DNA from: JABDKJ01 sp964609215
GTDB lineage: Bacteria > Bacteroidota > Bacteroidia > Flavobacteriales_D > JABDKJ01
Reading direction: 5' to 3'
DNA length: 64,000 nucleotides
NCBI GenBank assembly: GCA_964609215.1
Contig: CAZSQZ010000009.1
Location: 1 to 64,000 of the forward strand
The notes beneath the pieces were generated by a model that was not told the origin of the DNA, did no database searches, and worked only from the letters and a program-made list of their open reading frames with translations. Both the position numbers and the translations under genes were made by a program. Shown piece after piece: positions 52,530 to 60,366 of the stretch. Numbering within the stretch: the first letter of the stretch is position 1; every line of letters begins with the position of its first letter.

Positions 52530-53600
52530 TTATTTTGGTTGTCTAACCCGAGCATAAAATTCAGTTCTTAAGTTTCTGAGAAGCAAGTCTATTTGGTTTT
52601 TATCAGGTGAATCTTTTAAATTGGAGAACTTAAATAATAAATCAAGTTCCTGCCTTAATTTTTCTGCTTCTTTTAGAAGATATTCATACTCGAATTCCCC
52701 ATTTTTAATTGAAAGTAAAAAATCTCGATCTTTTCTTTTTACATTAATTCTTCCTTCTAGTGCTATTTCTTTGGCCATCTTGAGAAGCCTGAATGTATGC
52801 ATAATGTTTTTCGAGTCATAGTTTTTTCCATGTTTCACAGTTGTATTGTATCTCTCTTCATTTCTATTTTCCACCCAAGCCCAATATTCTTTATGTCTCT
52901 TACAATAGGTGGAATAGCCATCTAGATTGAAAAAGAGCATGGTAAGGGCCTTTTCTCCTTTGGGTATTGAACTTAATGCAATTTCATTGGCATTAGAGCT
53001 ATTTATAATTCCTTTGTGTTGAATTGATTTGCTGTGAAAAAGACTATAACAGTCTTTCATGTTGGCTAATTTAACAAGACCACAATCTTCTTGTCGAATA
53101 TTATTGTCTTTTAAGTATCGGCTAAGAGGAACTGATTTATTATGATCTAAAACAAAGCAAAAATCAAGAACTCCTTTTTTGACTTTTGACATTGGATTAA
53201 CAATTTTCTTCTCAAGTCCTCTAGCTTTTTTAATCTGAGTAAATACATAGTTAGAAAATGTTTCCTTGCAACGCTTGCTCAAGAATAGATCTGTTTTCAC
53301 CTTACCAAAAATGGGGTCTTTGTGCAATATGCAACCCTCCGGAACAGACAGGAGCTCAATTATATTGGGGTTATTATTAAGGCATAATTTCAGGAACTTT
53401 CTGATTTCATAATAAACAATGTCATTGCTTGGATTATTAATTTGTTCTGTATAATCGAAAGAATACAATTGCTTTTCTGGAAGAATATATACCCCTCTAA
53501 TATCCGTGTCCGAATTTGGAGTAGCTAAACCATAAGCTCTACTTCCACTGATGCACTCAAAAATGATGTGACCTGATTCTTTTAATTCCTCAAGAGTCAT
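52530..53600 (-). CDS. Nucleotidyltransferase-fold protein, 356 residues
   Basis: A DNA-polymerase-beta-like nucleotidyltransferase. The family signature GSRAYGLATPNSDTDIRG is near residues 18-35, with the DxD metal pair, and a further conserved aspartate follows in the next strand. A helical region of ~200 residues forms the C-terminal part (YgcL/PF10127-type architecture). Members may add nucleotides to RNA or modify small molecules; the target is unknown. It overlaps the upstream nucleotidyltransferase by 4 bases and belongs to the rtcB operon. Confidence 0.85.
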   Translation of the reverse strand: MTLEELKESGHIIFECISGSRAYGLATPNSDTDIRGVYILPEKQLYSFDYTEQINNPSNDIVYYEIRKFLKLCLNNNPNIIELLSVPEGCILHKDPIFGKVKTDLFLSKRCKETFSNYVFTQIKKARGLEKKIVNPMSKVKKGVLDFCFVLDHNKSVPLSRYLKDNNIRQEDCGLVKLANMKDCYSLFHSKSIQHKGIINSSNANEIALSSIPKGEKALTMLFFNLDGYSTYCKRHKEYWAWVENRNEERYNTTVKHGKNYDSKNIMHTFRLLKMAKEIALEGRINVKRKDRDFLLSIKNGEFEYEYLLKEAEKLRQELDLLFKFSNLKDSPDKNQIDLLLRNLRTEFYARVRQPK

Positions 53601-54343
53601 GTCAGTTCATTTATAAAAAACTCATTGAATGCAGTTGGATTCAATCTTACTTTTTTCAATGAATCCTTTTTCGATTCGTTTTCAAGTACAATTGTTTTAG
53701 CCATATTTAGCAAGTCTGTATTTATAGCAACAATTCCAGCTTCAGCAGTCGAAGCCTTTAACTGAACTAAATCGAGTAAAAGTCTTGATTCATGATCTGA
53801 AATCAATTCAAAAAGCTCGGTAAATGAAACTGGAGGGATGGTCTTATTTTTTAAAATCCAATTGGCACATAATGCAGTTCTTATGGCGTAGAAGAATTCT
53901 TTAATAGTAAATTTTCCTTCTTTCAATTTCTCATGAAATCCTTTGTTCATACTGTGAAAATGATAGAATCCAGAAACAGGATTGAAATTTTCTTTTGCAA
54001 GAGTTCGCATATTTTCGAGTGTTTCCCTGTGAGAAAAATAGACGATTGGAGAAAATAGCCAACCTAGAAACGAAGCATTGGACTTGGCCAAAAGTTTGGA
54101 GGCTTTTTGCAAATCCCATCCAACTCCATCCAAGTCTTCTTCCGTCATAAATTGAATTGTATCATCTTCTTCCCATAGACTTAAGTATTTACGAAAGTCC
54201 TTTTTGTAAACGAAACGAACGTCATAATCTGAATCGGGAGACTCAAAACCCCAGGCCCTACTTCCAGATTCAACAGCAAAAAGAATATCTACTTCCTTCG
54301 TTTTTTCTATTTCTTTGAGTTTATTTATTATTAAGTCTTTCAT
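53597..54343 (-). CDS. Nucleotidyltransferase-fold protein, 248 residues
   Basis: A second polymerase-beta-like nucleotidyltransferase, with ESGSRAWGFESPDSDYDVRF near residues 25-44 (GSRAWG and the DYD metal pair) and YLSLWEEDDTIQF-type strands after it, which fits the YcgL/PF10127 family. It is distinct in sequence from the neighbouring 356-residue protein. Together with rtcB the pair suggests end-processing of RNA, such as adding bases or removing blocking groups, which is inference. Confidence 0.85.
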   Translation of the reverse strand: MKDLIINKLKEIEKTKEVDILFAVESGSRAWGFESPDSDYDVRFVYKKDFRKYLSLWEEDDTIQFMTEEDLDGVGWDLQKASKLLAKSNASFLGWLFSPIVYFSHRETLENMRTLAKENFNPVSGFYHFHSMNKGFHEKLKEGKFTIKEFFYAIRTALCANWILKNKTIPPVSFTELFELISDHESRLLLDLVQLKASTAEAGIVAINTDLLNMAKTIVLENESKKDSLKKVRLNPTAFNEFFINELT

Positions 54344-54354
54344 TTTTTTTCAAT

Positions 54355-55032
54355 TTAACAGCTTTGTTCTAGTATGGTGTATGCAATAGAGATTTTGTTA
54401 GCTTCATCTTCATTGACTTTTTCAAAATAAAGTTTCATCAAATTACTTTTCATTTTGTCTGAAGAAAGCCAATTCTGAAACACATTCTGTTGTTGTTCAT
54501 TTAATCCCAAATCCGCGGGATATAAAACATATTCAACAAGTGGTTGAAATGATTCTTTATTGCGTGCTTCTTCCCAAATAATCAAAGCAGTTTCGAGATC
54601 ATAATACATATGCATTATTTGAAATGCTTCCGAAATTGTTGAACTATTGAGTCTTATATTCTCTTTCCAAAGTTCTAGAAAGAATTGTTTTATAGAGTGA
54701 ATTTCTTTTGATTCCCAATTCTCCCATTTACAATAATTTAATTTTTCAAAAGTCAGAAAATCATCAATCAGGTTATATTCTTGGTCTTGAAACAATTCTA
54801 AAATTCTGGGTAAAAAGTGCTTAAAGTCTTTTTCGTCTCCAAAAGTCGTAACCGCAGACCTAGTAAATTGACCCATGACTTTTATTGATAATTCTCTCAA
54901 TGGGCCAGAAGTTAATTCGCTAATTTCTTTATCTGTAACACAACATTCACAGGACCTATCCCTCAGTCCATTTGCTAAGGGATAGGCATTGAATACATCA
55001 TACAATTGCTCTATTGCAGTTTCTAAATTCAT
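54355..55032 (-). CDS. Unknown protein of RNA-repair operon
   Basis: A ~225-residue mostly helical, acidic protein that I do not recognise. I start it at the ATG giving MNLETAIEQL (55032), one base after the rtcB stop, because the longer frame runs inside rtcB. It has a CECC pair near residue 30 and a GPLRELS helix after it, so a metal site is possible. It lies between rtcB and the two nucleotidyltransferases with gaps of only 1 and 11 bases. Confidence 0.6.
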   Translation of the reverse strand: MNLETAIEQLYDVFNAYPLANGLRDRSCECCVTDKEISELTSGPLRELSIKVMGQFTRSAVTTFGDEKDFKHFLPRILELFQDQEYNLIDDFLTFEKLNYCKWENWESKEIHSIKQFFLELWKENIRLNSSTISEAFQIMHMYYDLETALIIWEEARNKESFQPLVEYVLYPADLGLNEQQQNVFQNWLSSDKMKSNLMKLYFEKVNEDEANKISIAYTILEQSC

Positions 55033-55033
55033 C

Positions 55034-56419
55034 TTAGGATTTTTTTCTTCTTCTTTTATTTTTCCATGGCGCATTCTTTTGCCAATCACCTGCCATAATA
55101 CAACCGTAAGGCATTACTTCATCAATGACTTTTCCTAAACCATATTCATCCATCTGCGCTCGGACACTTGCTGCATTTTTATAAGCGCTTGGCAATTCGG
55201 TAACATCTATCTCATCAAAGAAAAAACGGATGTCTAAGCCCTCAGTTTCTTCTTGGAATACTTCCAATTTAGTTTTATCAGCTTTGTTCTTTCTATGTTG
55301 CGTTCTGCTAATATTTCTACCTGCTCCATGAGGAGCAAAGCCTAAATTACTGTCTGTGGTTTCGCCTTCCACAATTAAGACAGGTTCTGACATATTCAAA
55401 GGAATCAATCTAGGTCCAGTAATGTCAGGCATGAACTTTGGGTCAAGTGGTGTCGCACCTTTTGCATGATAGAACAAATCACCATCTTTAAAAACAAAAT
55501 TGTGTTCGTTCCAAAATCTGTTTTCTATTGTGGTATTTGTTTTCTCTCCAACAATATTGTGAAGGACTTCATGATTTAACTTTGTCCACTTTCTAATAAT
55601 TTGCAATGCTTCCCAATAGCTTTTTCCTTCTTCTGTGTCAAATGGGATCCATGCATTTTGTTTCAAGGTATCTGGTGAAAGCTCTCTTCTGAATTGTTCG
55701 GCAATTTTCATTCCTCTTGAATATAAATTGGCTCCAAATCCTCTGCTGCCATGGTGAGTAATCATCATGGTATTACCAGTGGCTTTGGACTTTCCGACAA
55801 ATAAGAAATGGTTGCCATCTCCTTGAGTTCCCAAATGCGATCTAGCTGCAGAAATGCACTTCTGATTATTCAAAAATTCATTTGCTTCAATTTCCGCTAA
55901 AAGATCCATAGGAAATCTAAATTGATCTTCTCTAGATCTACCACCTGGACCAAAATGAGTGGTTGCTTGAGCAGCATCTAAAATTTCTTTTGGATCGGCT
56001 TGACCAAAATCTGTTAGCATAACGGAGCAGCAAATATCTGCGCTGTGCATTCCTGGATGAATCGCGTTTTTTGAAACGGCAACACCTCCAACTGGAATAG
56101 TTCCTGCAGGACCTGTTGGACAGGCATCAGGCATTATTGCCCCTGCGACCATAGTTGGAGTCTTCATTAAAACATCCATTGAACCAATGACTGAATCTAC
56201 ATTCGTTTGTTCCAACTCGTTTTCTGCTTTAATGTTGATTGCAAATTCGACAGGTTTTTCTAAAAGCTCAATGGGGTCAGGAGTTTTGAATTGCTCTAAA
56301 TATATAGCCAATTCATTGGCATTCATTTCGTTTGAATTGATATGATCCAAAGCTTCTTTAAACCATTTTCCTGGTCTGTAACCCATTTCGATTAAGTCGT
56401 TTCCGTTTAAATTTTTCAT
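55034..56419 (-). CDS. rtcB: RNA-splicing ligase RtcB, second paralogue
   Basis: A divergent RtcB of 461 residues. Conserved elements are HSADICCSVM near residue 125 (metal-binding Asp and Cys), HHGSRGFG near 220, a YHAKGATP segment near 310 and PHGAGRNISR near 360 with the histidine that is guanylated. The C-terminal tail is basic (KNKRRRKKS). Archaeal and animal RtcB joins tRNA halves, and here the gene heads an operon whose neighbourhood holds interrupted tRNAs. The gap to the divergent WYL gene is 64 bases and contains the CGCAA-N5-TTGCG site. Confidence 0.92.
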   Translation of the reverse strand: MKNLNGNDLIEMGYRPGKWFKEALDHINSNEMNANELAIYLEQFKTPDPIELLEKPVEFAINIKAENELEQTNVDSVIGSMDVLMKTPTMVAGAIMPDACPTGPAGTIPVGGVAVSKNAIHPGMHSADICCSVMLTDFGQADPKEILDAAQATTHFGPGGRSREDQFRFPMDLLAEIEANEFLNNQKCISAARSHLGTQGDGNHFLFVGKSKATGNTMMITHHGSRGFGANLYSRGMKIAEQFRRELSPDTLKQNAWIPFDTEEGKSYWEALQIIRKWTKLNHEVLHNIVGEKTNTTIENRFWNEHNFVFKDGDLFYHAKGATPLDPKFMPDITGPRLIPLNMSEPVLIVEGETTDSNLGFAPHGAGRNISRTQHRKNKADKTKLEVFQEETEGLDIRFFFDEIDVTELPSAYKNAASVRAQMDEYGLGKVIDEVMPYGCIMAGDWQKNAPWKNKRRRKKS

Positions 56420-56460
56420 TGTTTTTGTATTTAACTTGGGTCAAAGGTGTAATCTATGTG

Positions 56461-56475
56461 CGCAATAATTTTGCG
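56461..56475. promoter_or_regulatory. Candidate WYL operator between rtcB and WYL gene
   Basis: CGCAA-TAATT-TTGCG, an inverted repeat located in the divergent gap of rtcB and the WYL gene. The same half-sites and spacing occur at 49882-49896. Binding there could repress or activate both directions. Confidence 0.6.
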
Positions 56476-56483
56476 TAGATAAT

Positions 56484-57533
56484 TTGAAAGCTTTAATTTT
56501 GTATATGGCTCAAAATAAAAACGCTCTGATAAGATATAAAACCATTGATAAATGTCTTCAAAATCAATATAGAAAATGGACTTTGGAGGATTTAATTGAT
56601 GCTTGTTCAGATGCATTGAACGAATATGAAGGACGAGATATAAATGTAAGCAAACGAACTGTTCAGCTTGATATTCAGTTAATGAGGAGTGATAAACTTG
56701 GATATAATGCACCCATTATTGCTTATGAACGCAAATATTATCGTTATGAAGATGAGAATTATTCAATCACGAATATTCCTCTTACAGAAAATGATATGAG
56801 TGTATTGACAGAGACGGTTGAAATGTTGAAACAGTTCAAAGATTTTTCATTGTTTTCTGAGTTGGGTGGTATTATTCATCGTCTAGAGGACAAAATTCAC
56901 ACGGAGAAAACTCAAAACTCTTCAGTCATTCATTTAGAAAAGAATGAGAATCTAAAAGGCTTGGAGCATTTAGATTTGCTTTATCAAGCGATTCTAAAAA
57001 AGATTTGTTTGACATTGGATTATCAATCCTTCAAGGCTAAGTCATCGAGTAGAATCGTTTTTCATCCATTTATTTTGAAAGAGTTTAACAATCGCTGGTT
57101 CGTGGTTGGAAGAAAAGGGAAGAGTAGTCCCATCATTACTTTTGCCTTAGATAGAATAATAGCTATTGACTATAATTTAGACATTCCATATTTAAACGAA
57201 GACTTTGATAGAGATGAGTATTACAAAAACACAATTGGTGTAACCGTACTTAACGAAACGCAGCTGAGAGAAGTTGATTTGAAAATTGACAAATACAATG
57301 CACCTTATGTTTTGACCAAGCCCTTTCACCAATCGCAAGAGGTAATAGAAACAGATAGATATGGAAACGTAACGGTCAGAATCAAAGTTCATTTGAATTT
57401 CGAATTGGAACGTCTCATACTAGGTTTTGGAGATTCAATTCAAGTTCTTAAACCTAGACAATTGAAGAATAGAATAAGAAGGAAATTAAAAAATGCGATT
57501 GAGAATTATGAGAAGGCTAAGGAACCTCATTAA
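56484..57533 (+). CDS. WYL-domain transcription regulator
   Basis: A 349-residue regulator: N-terminal winged-helix region (~10-80, KRTVQLDIQLMRSD) and a WYL ligand-binding domain (~150-240, including NNRWFVVGRKG near 208), with a C-terminal extension ~250-349. WYL proteins sense nucleic-acid or nucleotide ligands in several systems and often control defence or repair genes. It is divergent from the RNA-repair operon, so it is the likely regulator. It converges with the next gene and overlaps it by 17 bases. Confidence 0.85.
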   Translation: MKALILYMAQNKNALIRYKTIDKCLQNQYRKWTLEDLIDACSDALNEYEGRDINVSKRTVQLDIQLMRSDKLGYNAPIIAYERKYYRYEDENYSITNIPLTENDMSVLTETVEMLKQFKDFSLFSELGGIIHRLEDKIHTEKTQNSSVIHLEKNENLKGLEHLDLLYQAILKKICLTLDYQSFKAKSSSRIVFHPFILKEFNNRWFVVGRKGKSSPIITFALDRIIAIDYNLDIPYLNEDFDRDEYYKNTIGVTVLNETQLREVDLKIDKYNAPYVLTKPFHQSQEVIETDRYGNVTVRIKVHLNFELERLILGFGDSIQVLKPRQLKNRIRRKLKNAIENYEKAKEPH

Positions 57534-58041
57534 AAAACTCGAGTTGCTTATTCAAATTCTCTGGATTTCTAACAGGGTTGTATAGGAACGGATTCTTCAT
57601 CATTATCGCGAAAGTTTGTAGTTCTTCATCATTCAATTCATTTAGTTCTTTGTCAAAATAAAATTCTGCAGCTCTTTTAAGAGAAATGTTTTGGTATAAA
57701 AAATCATATTGATGAGCTATGAAATTTAAACATTGTCTATTGTTGACTTTTTTAAGTACATGCGAAGCATATACATATTTATTGCTCAAAATACCTCTGT
57801 TAGATGCTAAATGAAACATGGAGATCGCCCAAACGCATGGACATTCAGATTTATCCGAGTTGAATAAAGAGTATAAATGAGGGATTAATTTTTTGCTGTT
57901 GTGGTACTGATTGAAAAACTCTGCAAATCGTTCAGGAACTTCGGGAGAATTCTCTACTTCAAGGATAATTTCTTGCACTATTTTTCTATCAATTTTTGGA
58001 TTAAGATTGCTTCTTAAGAACAAAAGAAATAAAGTTAGCAT
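57517..58041 (-). CDS. Hypothetical protein with N-terminal anchor
   Basis: A 174-residue protein with a hydrophobic start (LTLFLLFLRSN) and a mainly helical rest. I see no recognised domain. Its 3' end overlaps the WYL gene by 17 bases. It may mark the boundary of the accessory region. Confidence 0.55.
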   Translation of the reverse strand: MLTLFLLFLRSNLNPKIDRKIVQEIILEVENSPEVPERFAEFFNQYHNSKKLIPHLYSLFNSDKSECPCVWAISMFHLASNRGILSNKYVYASHVLKKVNNRQCLNFIAHQYDFLYQNISLKRAAEFYFDKELNELNDEELQTFAIMMKNPFLYNPVRNPENLNKQLEFFNEVP

Positions 58042-58184
58042 GAGCAGTACTCCCCCAATTAAACGAATTGTGGTTCTCAGCGTTTTTTTTTAGCAGGGTG
58101 TTCATTTTATTAATAGAATTAATGTACGCAGGTGTGATTGGATAAAAGATGTTTTCTTAAACGGGTAGTTTTTCGATATTGAAT

Positions 58185-58553
58185 TCAGTACAGGTGACAT
58201 CCAAACAAAACCAAACCAACAATACTTACTCCAATAGCAGTAATTAGGACAGAAGCTGAAGCAATATCTTTTATTTTTCCAGCCTTTTCATGGTAATCCG
58301 GGGAAATAAAGTCAACTAAATATTCGATGGCTGTATTTATTCCCTCCATTGCAAAAATGAAAAAGATGCATAGTATAAGTATCATAAACTCCATGAGAGA
58401 AAACTTAAGAAAGAATGCAGCGCAAATAGTCAGTAGCGCAATTATAAGGTGAATTTTGAAATTACTTTCTCTGAAAATATATGGAATACCTTTAAATGCA
58501 TCTGAAAAACTCTGTTTTCTTCCTTTCAAGTACGAATCATTTGTCCTTTTCAT
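58185..58553 (-). CDS. dgkA: Diacylglycerol kinase (DgkA family)
   Basis: A 122-residue inner-membrane kinase with three membrane helices. The family segment FAMEGINTAIEYLVDF near 66-81 with the catalytic glutamate and the SPDYHEKAGKIKD stretch are seen. It recycles diacylglycerol or undecaprenol. Its start overlaps the upstream DUF1361 gene end by 17 bases. Confidence 0.85.
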   Translation of the reverse strand: MKRTNDSYLKGRKQSFSDAFKGIPYIFRESNFKIHLIIALLTICAAFFLKFSLMEFMILILCIFFIFAMEGINTAIEYLVDFISPDYHEKAGKIKDIASASVLITAIGVSIVGLVLFGCHLY

Positions 58554-59220
58554 TCATCCAACTTTTGTAATGTAAATATCCAAAATGTCTGATGGTGAAA
58601 TAAGCAATTATCAAAAAACTTGATAAGACAATAGTCATTCCCCAAGTTGCAGAGTGTTGGATAGGGTGACTGATTCTTTGAACAATGTCCAATGCCAGTC
58701 CTTGGGGATTAGTTAGAATATCCCAGGAATTCCATCTTAAGTAGCGACCTATATAAACACCAAATCCTGCCATGAAAAGAGAAACAAGAGAAAAGCACCA
58801 GGCAATTCCCTTATTCCATCTTTTCTTAACTACTTCTTGCATATGCCACAGACTATAAAAACCTAGAATAAGTCCGTTCCAAGCGTATGAGAATATGAGC
58901 ATTAAATCGTACCAAAGTGGAATATCCTGTTTAGGTTTAAGATGAAAAATATCCGTTACTATATATGGTGCATTTGGAAAGAAGAGTAACCAGAGTGCAA
59001 TTAGAGATAAAAGCATCCAGGTTTTGAATTTTTGAAACTTGTGATTTGCAATTACGGCTATAACCAAGGGGATTCCTGCCAAAATTAAATTCCATATTAG
59101 GAATGCATAAGTAATGCTACCCGACATTTTCATTCGTGCGTAGCTGAGCACTAAACTTAATGAAATGGAGATGGATATAATGGCAATAAGCCGAGCTTCC
59201 TTTCGTATGATATCTACCAT
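58537..59220 (-). CDS. DUF1361-type membrane protein
   Basis: A 227-residue polytopic membrane protein with about seven hydrophobic helices and the LFFPNAPYIVTDIFHL segment typical of DUF1361. Function unknown. It overlaps dgkA, which implies translation coupling. Confidence 0.75.
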   Translation of the reverse strand: MVDIIRKEARLIAIISISISLSLVLSYARMKMSGSITYAFLIWNLILAGIPLVIAVIANHKFQKFKTWMLLSLIALWLLFFPNAPYIVTDIFHLKPKQDIPLWYDLMLIFSYAWNGLILGFYSLWHMQEVVKKRWNKGIAWCFSLVSLFMAGFGVYIGRYLRWNSWDILTNPQGLALDIVQRISHPIQHSATWGMTIVLSSFLIIAYFTIRHFGYLHYKSWMNEKDK

Positions 59221-59337
59221 GTTGCTTTAATTGGTATTTGTTCAAACGGATAAGAATGGAATTTGTGATTTGGACTTTCTTAAGGAATGTTAAAGGAACC
59301 TTTCGGAGAATTATCGTTTCAGGTATTTAAGGCCAAA

Positions 59338-60366
59338 TCAATCTTTTCTTGATTGAATGTAATTTTCCCAGCGTTCCAAGACTTTCTGCATATCGTCTGG
59401 AATTTCTTTTTCAAACTTCATTCGTTCTCCGCTGCTTGGGTGATCAAATTCCAGGGATTTTGCATGTAAGGCCTGACGGGAAAGAATATCGAAGCAATTT
59501 TCTACAAAGCGTTTATATTTTGTGAAGATGGTTCCCTTTAAAATCTTGTCACCACCATACTCATCATCACCAAAAAGAGAATGGTTTATGTGTTTCATAT
59601 GAACGCGAATCTGATGTGTTCGGCCTGTTTCTAATTTGCATTCAATGAGTGTTACATAACCTAACCTCTTGAGAACCTTATAATGGGTGACTGCATGTTT
59701 TCCATATTCCGCATCTTCAAATACAGTCATCATTTTCCTGTTTTTCAGAGAACGACCAATGTGTCCTTCAACGGTTCCATCTTCTTGAATATCACCCCAA
59801 GCTATTGCTGCATATCTTCGATCTATAGTGCGATCAAAAAATTGTTTGGCTAAATGAGTTAAAGCATGTTCGGTTTTTGCAACTACCATTACACCGGTAG
59901 TCTTTTTATCCAATCTATGAACTAAGCCAGGCCTTGGGCTATCAAAATCTCCTTTGTCTGGTAATTGTCCAAAATGATAAACCAAAGCATTGACTAAAGT
60001 TCCAGTATAATTCCCATAACCAGGGTGCACTACAATACCTGCTTGCTTATTGAGAACGATTAGATCATTATCCTCATAGAGTATTTCTATAGGTATATCT
60101 TCTGGAATCAACTCAATTTCACGAACAGGATAGGGGAGTACTATGGAAATATCGTCACCTGGTTTTATTTTAAAATTGGGTTTAACTGCTTTATTATTGA
60201 CTTTAATCCCTCCATTGTAAGCAACCGCTTGCAATTTTGTTCTGGAAGTATTTGGAATACGATCCATTAAAAATTTGTCAATACGCAGCGGTTCCTGTCC
60301 AGGATCTGCTTTTAATTTGTAATGTTCAAAGAGTTCTTCTTCGTTATGCTCTTGCTTATCTGACAA
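59338..60366 (-). CDS. RluD-family rRNA pseudouridine synthase
   Basis: A 342-residue RNA-modifying enzyme with an N-terminal S4 RNA-binding domain (~18-85) and the catalytic core, where the aspartate lies in HRLDKKTTG near residue 150. The RluA/RluC/RluD family cannot be separated by eye; the length favours RluD. It overlaps the upstream secreted-protein gene by 11 bases. Confidence 0.88.
   Translation of the reverse strand: MSDKQEHNEEELFEHYKLKADPGQEPLRIDKFLMDRIPNTSRTKLQAVAYNGGIKVNNKAVKPNFKIKPGDDISIVLPYPVREIELIPEDIPIEILYEDNDLIVLNKQAGIVVHPGYGNYTGTLVNALVYHFGQLPDKGDFDSPRPGLVHRLDKKTTGVMVVAKTEHALTHLAKQFFDRTIDRRYAAIAWGDIQEDGTVEGHIGRSLKNRKMMTVFEDAEYGKHAVTHYKVLKRLGYVTLIECKLETGRTHQIRVHMKHINHSLFGDDEYGGDKILKGTIFTKYKRFVENCFDILSRQALHAKSLEFDHPSSGERMKFEKEIPDDMQKVLERWENYIQSRKD

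Noticed and set aside
49235..57533. Prophage or integrative element
   Set aside because: No integrase, terminase, capsid or transposase gene and no attachment-site repeats were seen, although phage-like tRNA arrays look similar; mobility is possible but unsupported.
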